Positions 8,569 through 17,728 are shown, numbered from the stretch's first letter. The stretch: DNA of 64,000 nucleotides from Streptomyces sp. HUAS CB01 (GCF_030406905.1 NZ_CP129137.1:7781501-7845500), one strand, 5' to 3'. Notes: generated by a model not told the origin, from the letters alone. Numbers and translations: made by a program.

Positions 8569-10061
8569 TGCTCACTCGGATCGCGAACGGGGATGCCCGT
8601 ACTTCCTTCTGGCCGCGCGTGCGGGAGTTCGCCGTGCCGCCGTCCATGATCGAGACCGCCACCGCCCGGCGCCGGGCCGGTGACTGGGCGGGGGCGTGTG
8701 CCGCCGCAGGCATCGACGTGGACCTCGATCTGCGCGCCGCGGCCCGCGGCCACGGCCGGGCGCTGGCCGCCGAAGTCCGCTCGGACCTGCGGCACCTGGC
8801 ACCCGACCTGCTGCGCTGGCACATGCCGAGGATCGCCCCCGACGGGCTGCTGCGCCCGGGACTGACCATCGCGCTGGCCCGGTACGACGTGGCCGCCCGG
8901 GACGATTCCCGGTACGACGCGGTGTCCCGGGGGAAGCCCCGGCACGGCGCCGCACATGACGGCACGTACCCGGTGCACCTCGTGGTGCGCACCGCACCTG
9001 CCTGGGCGGACGCCGGACAGCGCATCAGCCTCGCGTTGTGGGACGGTTCCCGTCGCGACGCCGCCGCCCGACGCCATCCGCATCCCCACCCGAGCCGTCG
9101 GTTCCGCCTCGACCTGCACCGCCACCTGTGGGACGCACACAGGGCCGATGAGCTGCGGACCCGGTCCGGGGCCGACAGCCCGCCCGGCAACGGCGACGGT
9201 CGGACCGACCCGGGGCTGCTGGCGGCGGTGCCGCCGGGACACCCCTGTGCCGTCGACCGCTGGGCGGCCGAGGCGGGGATCCTGCTCCGCTCCGAAGGGC
9301 GGCCCACGGGCACGTTCACTGTTCGTGTCGGCCGAAGACGGCTCGTTCTCGAACTCGTCACGGCCGCGGATGGGGACCCGCGCGGGGGAGGGCTCGAACC
9401 GCCCACCGCGCGGGTGACGGGTACGACCGCGGCCGGACGTGTCGCCGGGCTGCCGGTGCTCCCCGACGCGGCAACCTGGGTCCTGCCCGACCTGGAGCTG
9501 CTGCGTGCCGGTGCGATCGATCCGGACCGGCTGCATCCGCTGGTCGCCTCGGCACTCGTACCGGACCGCGCGCCGGACGGTCCGTCAGGGACCGTCCGGG
9601 GCCGCTCGGTCCCGGACAAGTCGGGGGGACCGCGCCTCGTGGAATGCCGGGGAACCCGGCACCGGATCGGTGTGGTCGACGGGGTGCTCGTCCCGCTGGA
9701 CCACGAACCGGCCGAGATCCGCCGGGAGGAACTGCTCGCCGCGCTCACCGGTACGCCCCTGCCCTGCCTGCGGGCGATCGACGCGGCACACCGGCGTCCC
9801 GACTCCCTGGCCGAAGTCCAGGAACGCCTCGACCACGGCGACACCGCCGGCGCCCTGGCCGTCGTCGAGCGTCTGCTGGGGCCCGACGCACTGCTGCGCA
9901 CCGGCGCCCTGCGGGACGAACTGGAAGAGGCGGCGCGACGGCGGATCAGTCACGGGCTGTTCCGGGCCGGCCTGGACGGACCCGGGCCCGGCCGAGTCCG
10001 CCCGGGCGGCGCCCGGCCCCGTGACGGCCGCGGCCGGCCGCGCCACGCCACGACTCCCTGA
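8568..10061 (+). CDS. Unknown protein, first gene of MoxR/DUF2201 cluster
   Basis: A 497-residue protein without motifs I recognise. It is rich in Arg, Ala and Asp, has no signal peptide or membrane segment, and its C-terminal 40 residues are a low-complexity Gly/Arg/Pro tail. The ATG at 8568 is preferred over GTG 8562 because AGGTG lies 7 bases before it. It is followed on the same strand by a MoxR-type ATPase and a metallopeptidase/VWA protein, so it is probably a client or accessory subunit of that AAA-VWA system. The stop at 10061 is followed by a 200-bp spacer. Confidence 0.75.
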   Translation: MLTRIANGDARTSFWPRVREFAVPPSMIETATARRRAGDWAGACAAAGIDVDLDLRAAARGHGRALAAEVRSDLRHLAPDLLRWHMPRIAPDGLLRPGLTIALARYDVAARDDSRYDAVSRGKPRHGAAHDGTYPVHLVVRTAPAWADAGQRISLALWDGSRRDAAARRHPHPHPSRRFRLDLHRHLWDAHRADELRTRSGADSPPGNGDGRTDPGLLAAVPPGHPCAVDRWAAEAGILLRSEGRPTGTFTVRVGRRRLVLELVTAADGDPRGGGLEPPTARVTGTTAAGRVAGLPVLPDAATWVLPDLELLRAGAIDPDRLHPLVASALVPDRAPDGPSGTVRGRSVPDKSGGPRLVECRGTRHRIGVVDGVLVPLDHEPAEIRREELLAALTGTPLPCLRAIDAAHRRPDSLAEVQERLDHGDTAGALAVVERLLGPDALLRTGALRDELEEAARRRISHGLFRAGLDGPGPGRVRPGGARPRDGRGRPRHATTP

Positions 10062-10259
10062 CGCCGGACATCCGTCGGTCCGCGCCACGTGACCACGCCC
10101 TGCCCCAATCCGTCCGCGCCACGTCACCACGTGACCCGAGACATCCGTCCGCCCGTGCCACGCGAGCCCTGTACCCGCCCGGGCACCCCGTCCTCCTCAC
10201 GCTCACATCCACCACGCATCCGCACGCGCGTTCCACCACGACCCCGAAGGTGATGCCCC

Positions 10260-11522
10260 ATGACCACGTACCCCCACTCCACCGCCGCCGTCGACCCGGC
10301 CGACCCCGCACACGCCTCCCCACTCGACGTCGCGGGCCGACTCCTGTCCCTGCTGGGCGAGACGACCACCGAACCGCGCCCTGACACACAACTGGAGGCG
10401 CTGACCCTCGCCGTGGCCGCCGACCTGCCCGTCCTCCTCTGGGGCGAGCCCGGCATCGGCAAGACCGCGGCACTCACCCAGCTCGCCGCGTCGCTCGAGC
10501 TCCCGCTGACCACGGTCATCGCCAGCGTGCACGAACCGTCCGACTTCTCCGGCCTGCCCGTCGTGGGAGACGACCCCGCCGTGCAGGGGGTCCCCATGGC
10601 ACCACCGGACTGGGCGGTACGCCTGGTGCGCGCCGGCCGGGGACTGCTGTTCCTGGACGAGCTGTCCACCGCGCCACCGGCCGTTCAGGCCGCCCTTCTC
10701 CGCCTCGTGCTCGAACGGCGGATCGGCGCCCTGCGCCTCCCGCCCGGTGTGAGGATCGTGGCCGCGGCCAACCCGCGGGCGTCGGCCGCCGACGGCTGGG
10801 AGCTGAGCCCTCCGCTGGCCAACCGCTTCGTCCATCTCCCGTGGGCCCACGACCACGCCGTCGTCGTACGCGGTCTCGGCGGGACCTGGCCCCGTGCGAC
10901 GCTGCCCCGCCTGGACGCGGAGAAGTTGCCGGAAGCGGTCGCCCACGCCCGCCGCGCCGTGTGCGGGCTCCTCGCCGCCCGCCCCGGACTCGTACACCGG
11001 CTGCCCACCGGGGAGACCCGCCGTGGCGGTGCCTGGCCGTCCCCCAGGAGCTGGGAGTCGACCCTGCGGCTGATCGCCTTCGCGACCGCGGCCGGTTCCT
11101 CCCGGGAGGTACTGTCCCTGCTGGTCCGGGGCGCGGTGGGCGACGGGCCCGGGCTGGAGTTGCTGGCGAGCCTCGACCGGATGGACCTCCCCGATCCGGA
11201 GGAACTCCTCGCCGACCCGGCGGGCGCCGCCCTTCCCGAGCGCGGGGACCTGCGCCAGGCCGTGCTCGACGGAGTCGTCGCGGCGGTCCGCGAACGCCCG
11301 GAGAGGTCCCGCTGGGACGCGGCGTGGGCCCTGCTGGTACGGGCCGTGGAGACCGGAGCCCCCGATCTGGTGGTCGTCCCCGCCACCACGCTCGCCGCGC
11401 TGCGCCGGGAGGACTGGGACGTCCCGGCGTCGGTCGAACGGCTCACCGGCGTCGTGTCCCTGTCCCGGCGGGCCGACCACGTGGCGGTCCGGACCGCGGT
11501 CGCCGCGAAGGCCGGCCGGTGA
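10260..11522 (+). CDS. MoxR-type AAA+ ATPase
   Basis: A 420-residue AAA+ ATPase. Walker A is GEPGIGKT (residues 62-69) and Walker B LLFLDE (129-134), followed by a sensor-1 Asn in AAANPRAS and the arginine-finger region LSPPLANRF. MoxR ATPases act as chaperones that insert metals or remodel complexes together with a VWA-domain partner. Here the partner is encoded immediately downstream, with overlapping stop and start (GTGA). The longer C-terminal half (200-420) is helical. Confidence 0.9.
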   Translation: MTTYPHSTAAVDPADPAHASPLDVAGRLLSLLGETTTEPRPDTQLEALTLAVAADLPVLLWGEPGIGKTAALTQLAASLELPLTTVIASVHEPSDFSGLPVVGDDPAVQGVPMAPPDWAVRLVRAGRGLLFLDELSTAPPAVQAALLRLVLERRIGALRLPPGVRIVAAANPRASAADGWELSPPLANRFVHLPWAHDHAVVVRGLGGTWPRATLPRLDAEKLPEAVAHARRAVCGLLAARPGLVHRLPTGETRRGGAWPSPRSWESTLRLIAFATAAGSSREVLSLLVRGAVGDGPGLELLASLDRMDLPDPEELLADPAGAALPERGDLRQAVLDGVVAAVRERPERSRWDAAWALLVRAVETGAPDLVVVPATTLAALRREDWDVPASVERLTGVVSLSRRADHVAVRTAVAAKAGR

Positions 11523-12802
11523 ACGCGGGCGTGCGCGGCCGTCCGGAAGCCGTACCGGGACGACTGGACCTCGACAAGCTCTACGCGGCCCGGCTGCACG
11601 CCGCCCGGGTCCGGCCGTATCTGGCGACGGCACTGTTCGCCCTCGGCACCGTCGAGTCACGGCGGGTACCGACCATGGCCGTCGACCGGCACTGGCGGTG
11701 CTACGTCTCACCGGCGTTCGTGGACCGGACCCCGGTGGAGGAGCTCGCCGGAGTCTGGGTGCACGAGGTGTCCCACCTGCTGCGCGACCACCACGGGCGC
11801 AGCGACCGGGTCGCGCGGGAACGCGGGCTGACCGGACCGGCACAGCGGCTGCGGATGAACATCGCCGCGGACTGCGAGATCAACGACGACGTGTACGGCG
11901 ACGGGCTGGCGCTGCCCGAAGGCGCCGTCCTGCCCGCGTCGTTGGACCTGCCCGAGGGCGAGCTGATGGAGGACTACCTGCGCCGGTTCCGTCTCGGACC
12001 GCACACACAGGACTTCGCCTGGCTGGACTGCGGGAGCGGCGCCGACGGACTGGCACGGGAGTGGGACCTCGGACCGGACGGAGCGCACGGCCTCAGCGCG
12101 CAGGAACGGGACGCCGTCCGGTTCCGCGTCGCCCAGGGCATCACCGGCCGCCCGGGCAGCGCTCCGAAGGGATGGCGACGCTGGGCCGAGGAGGCGTTCC
12201 ATCCGCCCCAGCCCTGGCGGGAGTTGCTGGGGGCGGCGGTCCGTTCGGCCGCCACCGGCGCCGGAGGGGGCGACGACTACACCTACGGCAGGCCTTCCCG
12301 CCGCTCGGCCGGAGTCCCCGGCGCCGTGCTGCCCGGCCTGCGCCGCACCCCGCCCCGTGTCTCCGTGGTCATCGACACCTCCGGGTCGGTCAGCGACGCC
12401 GAACTGGGCAGCGCGCTCCTGGAGGTCGCCGCGATCTCCCGGGCCGTCGGCGGCCGTCGCGACCTGGTCACCGTGGTGCCGTGCGACGCGGCGGCCCGAG
12501 CCGTGCACCCCCTGTGCCGTGCCGAAGGCATCCCGCTCGTCGGCGGGGGCGGTACGGATCTGCGCACGGGCTTCGCCAAGGCGCTGCGAGCGCGGCCCCG
12601 GCCGGACGTCGTCGTCGCCCTGACTGACGGGCAGACCCCCTGGCCAGACACGCGGCCACCGTGCCGGACGGTGGTGGGTCTGTTCCCCCGGGAGCGCTCG
12701 TCCCGGTCGTGGGACGAGGACGATCCCGACCACGTACCGGACGCGCCGCCGGAGTGGGCCCGCGTGGTCGTCATCGGCGGCCCGGGAGGTCCTTCCCGGT
12801 GA
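11519..12802 (+). CDS. DUF2201 protein: putative metallopeptidase plus VWA-like domain
   Basis: A 427-residue two-domain protein. The N-terminal half is the putative metallopeptidase domain with zinc motif HEVSH (residues 82-86) and the conserved AADCEIND helix (117-124). The C-terminal half is a VWA-like domain with MIDAS motif DTSGS (286-290) and a second metal-site aspartate in LTDGQTP. The GTG start overlaps the ATPase stop by 4 bases, so the two are coupled. Pairing of MoxR ATPase with VWA protein is typical of metal-insertion or protein-remodelling machines; the target here is unknown. Confidence 0.88.
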   Translation: MNAGVRGRPEAVPGRLDLDKLYAARLHAARVRPYLATALFALGTVESRRVPTMAVDRHWRCYVSPAFVDRTPVEELAGVWVHEVSHLLRDHHGRSDRVARERGLTGPAQRLRMNIAADCEINDDVYGDGLALPEGAVLPASLDLPEGELMEDYLRRFRLGPHTQDFAWLDCGSGADGLAREWDLGPDGAHGLSAQERDAVRFRVAQGITGRPGSAPKGWRRWAEEAFHPPQPWRELLGAAVRSAATGAGGGDDYTYGRPSRRSAGVPGAVLPGLRRTPPRVSVVIDTSGSVSDAELGSALLEVAAISRAVGGRRDLVTVVPCDAAARAVHPLCRAEGIPLVGGGGTDLRTGFAKALRARPRPDVVVALTDGQTPWPDTRPPCRTVVGLFPRERSSRSWDEDDPDHVPDAPPEWARVVVIGGPGGPSR

Positions 12803-12856
12803 GCCTCCGAAGCTGCGGCTCCCGCGGCGGCGCCATGGGGTCTGGGCACCCGGTGG

Positions 12857-13885
12857 CTAGACGGGCGGCTCGTTGAAGAGTTCCCTGAGCCACCGCACGC
12901 GCTCCTCGGTGCCGGTGCCGGTGCCGGTGCCGGTGCCGGTGCCTTCCGGCGTGCCGGCCGCGGACGGGAACAGCCGGCCCCACGAGCAGGCGCGTCCGAG
13001 AGCGCTCAGACGCCAGGCGAGGCTCACCGCCCGTCGGAGGTCCGCGGTCGTGTGCCCGGCGCCCGTCCAGGGTTCCAGGTAGGCGTCGCGCAGCCGGGGC
13101 AGCACCTCGTGGCCGTAGCGTTCCACCGCTCTGCGGGCCGGGACGAGCAGACTGCAGAAGGGATGGGAGACGGCGGCGTCGCCCCAGTCGAAGAAGGTGA
13201 AGCGGCCCGGCTCCCGGACGAACAACTGGGCGTCGTGCAGGTCGGAGTGGTCCAGGGAGTCGGCGACACCGACGGCCGCGAGTTCCGCGCACCAGTCAAC
13301 GAGCAGCGGCCGGAGTCCCTCCAGACGCCGGCGCTCGTCGGGGCGCGAGGCGGTGTTCTCCGCGACCAGCCTGTCGAAGAGGCCGGGCAACGCGGCGGTA
13401 CGCGCACCGGGGACGCCCAGTTCCTCGATCTCCCGCGCGTGGGGGACCAGGGCCCGCTGCATGGTCGCGTACTGGCGAAGGACCTCCTCCCAGGTGCGGG
13501 GCTCGACCGCTTCCCGTTCGAGTACGTGGCGGAAGAGCTCGCCGCCGTCGGGCAGCAACGTCCAACCCCGCCCCGGATCCACCGCCAGCGGCTCCAGCAC
13601 GTGCTCCGGCACCCAACGGGTCAGCCGCGCACTGAGCGCGCCCTCGAAGGCACTGGCCGGTGGATTGGCCTTGAACCAGACGGCCTCGCGCCCGTCGACG
13701 GGGACCCGCAGCAGGACCGACCAGGGCCGAAGCCGTACCTGCCACCGGCCCGCGGCCCGCAGACCGTGCGCGGCCAGCGCGTCCTCGACCCAGCCGACGG
13801 CGGCGCCACGCCATGCCTCCTGCTCCCAGGGGGTCACCGCGTCCTGGTACTGCCCCCGGTCCACACACACTGACGGATCCTGCAT
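12857..13885 (-). CDS. Phosphotransferase of the APH/choline kinase fold
   Basis: A 342-residue kinase-like protein. The catalytic loop HSDLHDAQ (residues 213-220) and the metal-binding FDWGDA (232-237) are intact. The N-lobe ATP-anchoring region is around AVWFKANPP (68-76). The C-terminus carries a (Gly-Thr)6 run produced by six exact GGTGCC hexamers (12908-12943), a likely site of replication slippage. The substrate may be an aminoglycoside, a sugar or an amino alcohol; family members in Streptomyces are mostly uncharacterised, so drug resistance should not be assumed. Confidence 0.85.
   Translation of the reverse strand: MQDPSVCVDRGQYQDAVTPWEQEAWRGAAVGWVEDALAAHGLRAAGRWQVRLRPWSVLLRVPVDGREAVWFKANPPASAFEGALSARLTRWVPEHVLEPLAVDPGRGWTLLPDGGELFRHVLEREAVEPRTWEEVLRQYATMQRALVPHAREIEELGVPGARTAALPGLFDRLVAENTASRPDERRRLEGLRPLLVDWCAELAAVGVADSLDHSDLHDAQLFVREPGRFTFFDWGDAAVSHPFCSLLVPARRAVERYGHEVLPRLRDAYLEPWTGAGHTTADLRRAVSLAWRLSALGRACSWGRLFPSAAGTPEGTGTGTGTGTGTEERVRWLRELFNEPPV
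12908..12943. repeat. Hexanucleotide microsatellite inside the phosphotransferase gene
   Basis: Six perfect tandem copies of GGTGCC on the plus strand. In the gene (minus strand) they encode alternating Gly-Thr near the C-terminus. Copy changes would keep the reading frame. Confidence 0.9.
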
Positions 13886-14049
13886 CGCGCCATTCCAGCA
13901 CCGGGACCGGAGCGGGTTCCACCGGATTACCCCGTGGGCGGTGGTGCGGGCTTCACCGTGGCCGTGGCGGGGGCCCCGGGACCGCCGGGTCTGGAAACCG
14001 GGAACGGGGGCATACGGGCACCACGTCCACGGAACGAGGGAGCCACGCC

Positions 14050-14229
14050 ATGCTGGGTATAGCCGCCGCCGTACTGTTCTTCATCGCCTTCCTGATCAAC
14101 GCAGCGGACATCGCCACCAACCAGGCCTTCGCCTCGGGGAACGTGATGCTGCTCGGCCTGGCCCTGCTGGCACTCCATGTCGCGGGGGTCGGGGCCGGCT
14201 GGCGGACCGGACGGGCGCGTCGCCGCTGA
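14050..14229 (+). CDS. Small membrane protein, 59 residues
   Basis: ATG at 14050 with purine-rich GAGGGAG upstream. The product has two hydrophobic segments (about residues 3-20 and 31-48) separated by a short polar loop containing ADIATNQ, and a basic C-terminus (GRARRR) that would stay in the cytoplasm. Codon use is fully GC3-biased. No domain recognised; similar tiny hairpin membrane proteins are common in Streptomyces. Confidence 0.75.
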   Translation: MLGIAAAVLFFIAFLINAADIATNQAFASGNVMLLGLALLALHVAGVGAGWRTGRARRR

Positions 14230-14453
14230 CGGCGACGCCGACGGCGGCGAACCCTCGGGGCCGGATGCCGTGACGGGGCGTCGGTCCGCCCGAGCGGGGT
14301 AGACGCGGGGCACGACCTCGAACGTCCCGTGCCACCGGGCGCGAGGCGGGCGCATGGACATCGGCGCCGGATTCGCCCACGCGAGCGGCGGGGTTCGGCG
14401 CCCTCAACCGGGGAGCGGATCGCTCCCCGGGACCTCACCACCAGGAGGCCAGA

Positions 14454-14573
14454 ATGACCTCGATCGTGACGGCCGCGGCCGACGCCTCGACCGCTCCCGC
14501 ATGGCTGCATCTGACGGTCATGGCCACAGCGCTGCTCGTCCTCGTCTACAGCCTGGCCAGGCACAGCAACTGA
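14454..14573 (+). CDS. Very small membrane protein, 39 residues
   Basis: A short gene with an ideal ribosome site (AGGAGG, 6 bases before ATG 14454). The product begins MTSIVTAAADASTAPAWLHL and has one hydrophobic helix (about residues 17-33), ending SLARHSN. No function known. The strong ribosome site and single helix argue that it is real despite its size. Confidence 0.65.
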   Translation: MTSIVTAAADASTAPAWLHLTVMATALLVLVYSLARHSN

Positions 14574-14605
14574 CCGCCGGCCCGCAGTCGGCGAACCCGA
14601 GCCCC

Positions 14606-14845
14606 TCAGTCGTCGGAGTCCCCGCCGCGCCCGAGACCCCAGCTTCGGTTCCGCCGTCCGGCGCTGCTGACCAGCTCGGCCGCCGCCAGGGTCACCGCGG
14701 ACACGATCCGCGTCCAGCGCGGGCCGCCCCGCGCCGCCCACACCACGCAGACGCACCCTCCGACGGCGAGGGCGATGACGCCGGACAGGACGAGCAAGGC
14801 CATGAGTGTCCCCGTTCTCTTGCGGTTCTCTTGCGGTCCGGTCAT
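14606..14845 (-). CDS. Small membrane protein, 79 residues
   Basis: One strongly hydrophobic N-terminal stretch (about residues 14-38, including ALLVLSGVIALAVGG) followed by an Arg-rich, then Gly/Asp-rich tail. The ATG at 14845 directly abuts a GGGAGG, which is too close to serve it, so translation may start at the internal ATG 14803. No domain recognised. Confidence 0.55.
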   Translation of the reverse strand: MTGPQENRKRTGTLMALLVLSGVIALAVGGCVCVVWAARGGPRWTRIVSAVTLAAAELVSSAGRRNRSWGLGRGGDSDD

Positions 14846-14878
14846 CCTCCCAGTCGGCGGAGGCGGCCGACGCGCGGG

Positions 14879-15559
14879 TCAGGGCGCGGGCGTCGCGGTC
14901 GCCACCGCCCGGTGGACGGCGCGCGCGAGACGGGCACCCCACAGGGAGCGAGGGCCGGCGAAGGGGTGGATCTCCTCGCCGTGACGAGGAACGCGTGCGG
15001 CGACACACACGGCGTCGGTGGGCGTGCCGGAGCAGTCGTACCCGGCCTCGATCAGGGCCTGGACCTTCGCTTCGGTGGCCGTCGCCACCGCGTTGACCAG
15101 GGCGGCGTCGGTGAGCGCCACCGGGACCGCCGCGACGATGTTGATCGTGCCCGGTGCCGCGAGGGCGACGCTGCCCTCGTCCGCTGCGGCGGCCCAGCCG
15201 CGTACGGCGATGCCCACCGTCGCGACGGCCTCGACGCCGCCGTCGCACGCCTGACCGTTGCGGGAGACATCGGCCGCCGTCATCAGCCCGACGCCCGCGC
15301 CGCGCAAACCGAAGTCATCGGCCAGATGGGCGAGATGCCTGTCCGGGTCCTCGCGACGGTAGCCGTGGGCGACCTGGGCGTTGACGACCCAGGCGCGTTC
15401 GCCGATGCCTCCGCCGAGCACGGCGTTGCTGATCATGCGCCATCCCGGGCCGGCGGCCCACGTCAGGACGGGTAGCCGCTCGCCGTCCTCGACACGGGTG
15501 CAGAGACCGGCGGGCAGCAGGCCCGTGGCGGTCCGGGGCGATGGTACGAGGGCGGGCAA
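14879..15559 (-). CDS. cbiZ: Adenosylcobinamide amidohydrolase, CbiZ family
   Basis: A 226-residue member of the CbiZ family, which removes the aminopropanol side chain of (adenosyl)cobinamide to give cobyric acid, letting cells salvage external corrinoids. Diagnostic stretches are visible: GVGLMTAADV, GVEAVATVGIAVRGW, APGTINIV, the helix ALVNAVATATEAKVQALIEA and CSGTPTDAVCVAA. It is isolated here from other cobalamin genes. The window also encodes a B12-dependent radical SAM enzyme (52.4 kb), but no direct link is implied. Confidence 0.9.
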   Translation of the reverse strand: MPALVPSPRTATGLLPAGLCTRVEDGERLPVLTWAAGPGWRMISNAVLGGGIGERAWVVNAQVAHGYRREDPDRHLAHLADDFGLRGAGVGLMTAADVSRNGQACDGGVEAVATVGIAVRGWAAAADEGSVALAAPGTINIVAAVPVALTDAALVNAVATATEAKVQALIEAGYDCSGTPTDAVCVAARVPRHGEEIHPFAGPRSLWGARLARAVHRAVATATPAP

Positions 15560-15856
15560 CGAGGGGACTTCCTGTGGGCGGGCGACCGGCTGATCCTACG
15601 CGGCGGGGACTACAGCCCGGGCGGCGAGGTCCGCCGAGACGCGCCAGGCCGTCCCCACCGCGGTGGGCGCCGGGGACCTACGCGCTCGTCGCCCGTGCAG
15701 GCCGCCCGATCGCACGGTTGTCCCCCGCGGATCACGTACGCAAGGGCGGTGAACGCCCGCCATGGGACGTCGGATTCGGCTCGTGCACCGCGGACCGAGA
15801 GTTAGGGTGTGGCTTCGTCTTGATCTTCTTCGACTTCGGTCGGGTTGGGGGCGCCG

Positions 15857-16678
15857 GTGGCGGTGGTGACGGGTTTCGACGAGAGCGAGCGGCTGATCTG
15901 GGCAGGACGGGCCGACGCCTACGCGGGCGGGTTCGCGAAACTGTGCGCCTACACCGTGCCGCGATTGCTGGACGTGGCGGGAGTCGGGCCGGGAACGCGG
16001 ATGCTGGACGTGGGAACAGGGCCGGGCACGGCGGCCGCCGCGGGCTGCGACCGGGGCGCGTCGGTCACGGCGGTGGACGCGGAGCCCAGCATGGTCGAGC
16101 TGGCGCGGAAGGCCGCGCCGGCCGCCGACGTCCGTCTCGCCGTGTTGCCCGAACTCCCCTTCATTGACGGGACGTTCGACGTGGTGGTGGGGAACTTCGT
16201 GCTGAACCACGTCGGCCGTCCCAGGGCTGTCCTGGCCGAGCTGCTCCGCGTCGCTCGGCCGGGCGGACGGATCGCGCTGACGATCTGGTCGGCCCCGCCC
16301 GCCCCGGGACAGGCCCTGATCGGCCGGGCGATCGGGGCCGCCGGTGCCGTACGCCCGCCGCATCTGCCCGCGGGGCTCGCCGCCGAGGACGACTTCCCCC
16401 GTGACGAGAGCGGTCTGGGGGCCCTGATGGAGTCGGCGGGGCTGCGTGAAGCGGCCTGCGAGACGCTGCGCTGGGACCACCGGGTCGACGCGGAGGAGTG
16501 GTGGAGCCGCGGTCCGGCGGCCGGTGTGGCGTTCGGCGGGGCCTTCGTGCAGAGCCAGACGCCGGAGATCCGAACCGAAATCAAGCGGCATTTCGACCTC
16601 TTCGGCGCCGAGTTCGCCGACGGCAGCGGTGTCCTGTCACTCCCGCACGCGGCCCTGCTCGCGCACGCCCGTCGCTGA
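15857..16678 (+). CDS. Class I SAM-dependent methyltransferase (UbiE/COQ5 type)
   Basis: A 273-residue methyltransferase. Motif I is MLDVGTGPGTA (residues 49-59), the strand-2 acid is in VDAEPSM, motif II is PFIDGTFDVVVG and motif III LLRVARPGGRIAL. The exact start is uncertain: TTG 15845, GTG 15857, GTG 15863 and GTG 15866 are all in phase; 15857 follows a G-rich stretch. Substrate unknown. Confidence 0.88.
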   Translation: MAVVTGFDESERLIWAGRADAYAGGFAKLCAYTVPRLLDVAGVGPGTRMLDVGTGPGTAAAAGCDRGASVTAVDAEPSMVELARKAAPAADVRLAVLPELPFIDGTFDVVVGNFVLNHVGRPRAVLAELLRVARPGGRIALTIWSAPPAPGQALIGRAIGAAGAVRPPHLPAGLAAEDDFPRDESGLGALMESAGLREAACETLRWDHRVDAEEWWSRGPAAGVAFGGAFVQSQTPEIRTEIKRHFDLFGAEFADGSGVLSLPHAALLAHARR

Positions 16679-16825
16679 CTGCCGGATGCGGAGGATGACC
16701 GGCTGCAAGAGAGGATGACCGGGTTGCACGAGCCGTAGTGCGCCGGATGTGCCGGGCCGGCCTCCGGTAGGGCTCGGGGGAGTGCGGCGCAGTGACCGTT
16801 CGGTACCGGTGGCCTCGCACATGAA

Positions 16826-16852
16826 GGGCCCGCCGCACCGGGCGGCGGGCCC
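16826..16852 (-). terminator. Terminator of the initiator tRNA gene
   Basis: A 10-bp GC-only stem (16826-16835 with 16843-16852) with a 7-base loop lies 9 bp past the 3' end of the tRNA on its own strand. Confidence 0.75.
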
Positions 16853-16860
16853 CTCCTTCG

Positions 16861-16934
16861 TGGCCGAGGCAGGATTCGAACCCGCGACCTCTGGGTTATG
16901 AGCCCAGCGAGCTACCGAACTGCTCCACTCGGCT
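16861..16934 (-). tRNA. Initiator tRNA-Met (CAU anticodon)
   Basis: A 74-base cloverleaf with anticodon CAU. It carries hallmarks of initiator tRNA: three consecutive G:C pairs at the bottom of the anticodon stem (CTGGG/CCCAG), an A11:U24 pair in the D stem (GAGC/GCTC), and a mismatched first acceptor pair. The mismatch here is A1.C72, while the other six acceptor pairs (GCCGAG with CTCGGC) are perfect; most bacterial initiators have C1.A72. The 3' CCA is not encoded. Followed by a strong terminator. Confidence 0.93.
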
Positions 16935-17112
16935 GCCTCGAGAGTAGAACGCCAAGTCGGCCCGCGGCGACCGAATTCCGGCGTGCGGCGAGGCGCGCGC
17001 ACGACCTGCGGGAAGGGGGCACGGGCGGCCGCCCGCGGATGAGTACGCGGGCACGTACGGGCTGAGTACCTCGTCCGATGCCACGCGTGCCGCGCGCTGC
17101 TGGAATGACGCC

Positions 17113-17427
17113 ATGAACGCCGACGCGCCCCGCAGCCCCCGTATCCAGCAGGTCACGACCACGGGCACCGCCCTGGCCGCGGCCCTGCTCCCGCTGATGG
17201 TGGGAGTCCTCGTCGCGAAGGCCCTGGGTGCCGACCCGATGGCGCCGGTGAACGCCCTCATCGCGGGTGGCGGGCAGCGCCCGCGCGTCTGTCCGGCCCA
17301 GCTGCGCGGCTGCGGCCGCAGCGCACTCCTGCCCACGACGTACGTCCGCGGCCTGAGCCGGGCCGGGGGCCGGCAGCGGGTCCGGAGCCTGGGGCGGGGG
17401 AGCGGCACGGTCGCGCCGCGCCCGTGA
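17113..17427 (+). CDS. Hypothetical small membrane protein, possibly frame-damaged
   Basis: The first 55 codons have almost complete GC3 bias and encode one hydrophobic segment (about residues 16-36). After about residue 53 (GGGQRPRVC) the product becomes Arg/Gly-rich low complexity, as if the original frame had been lost. No family recognised. The ATG at 17113 has no strong ribosome site. Could be a decayed remnant. Confidence 0.4.
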   Translation: MNADAPRSPRIQQVTTTGTALAAALLPLMVGVLVAKALGADPMAPVNALIAGGGQRPRVCPAQLRGCGRSALLPTTYVRGLSRAGGRQRVRSLGRGSGTVAPRP

Positions 17428-17640
17428 CGTCGGCGTCTGCCGACGCGTCACCGCGTCCGGACGGGCGACACCGACCGGCACCCTGCACCGCGCAGCGGCG
17501 TCACGACCTGCAGAGGCCGGCTGTGCTCCGGGTCCTCCCGGCCCGGGCCCCTTCCGGACGCCCGTCCCTGACGCCGCCGGCCCGTGCCGAGCGCGACGGC
17601 CCTCCGGCGTCGACACGAGCACCACCGACGGCACCCTGTC

Positions 17641-17694
17641 GCGCAAGGCCGGGAGCTCGCGTAAGGCCGGGAACTCGCGTAAGGCCGGGAACTC
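17641..17694. repeat. Three 18-bp tandem repeats
   Basis: Copies at 17641-17658, 17659-17676 and 17677-17694; the last two are identical (core GCGTAAGGCCGGGAACTC) and the first differs at two bases. They lie in the leader of the DUF4236 gene. The stretch 17428-17640 before them holds no gene I can support. Confidence 0.85.
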
Positions 17695-17728
17695 GGGGAA
17701 GACGGACGATCTACGAGAGGAGCGCACC

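Noticed and set aside
12857..13885. Calling the phosphotransferase an aminoglycoside resistance gene
   Set aside because: Only the general APH catalytic motifs are visible; most Streptomyces members have no known drug substrate.
14879..15559. Linking the CbiZ gene to the B12-dependent enzyme of the RiPP operon
   Set aside because: They are 37 kb apart with no shared regulatory signal; corrinoid salvage serves many enzymes.
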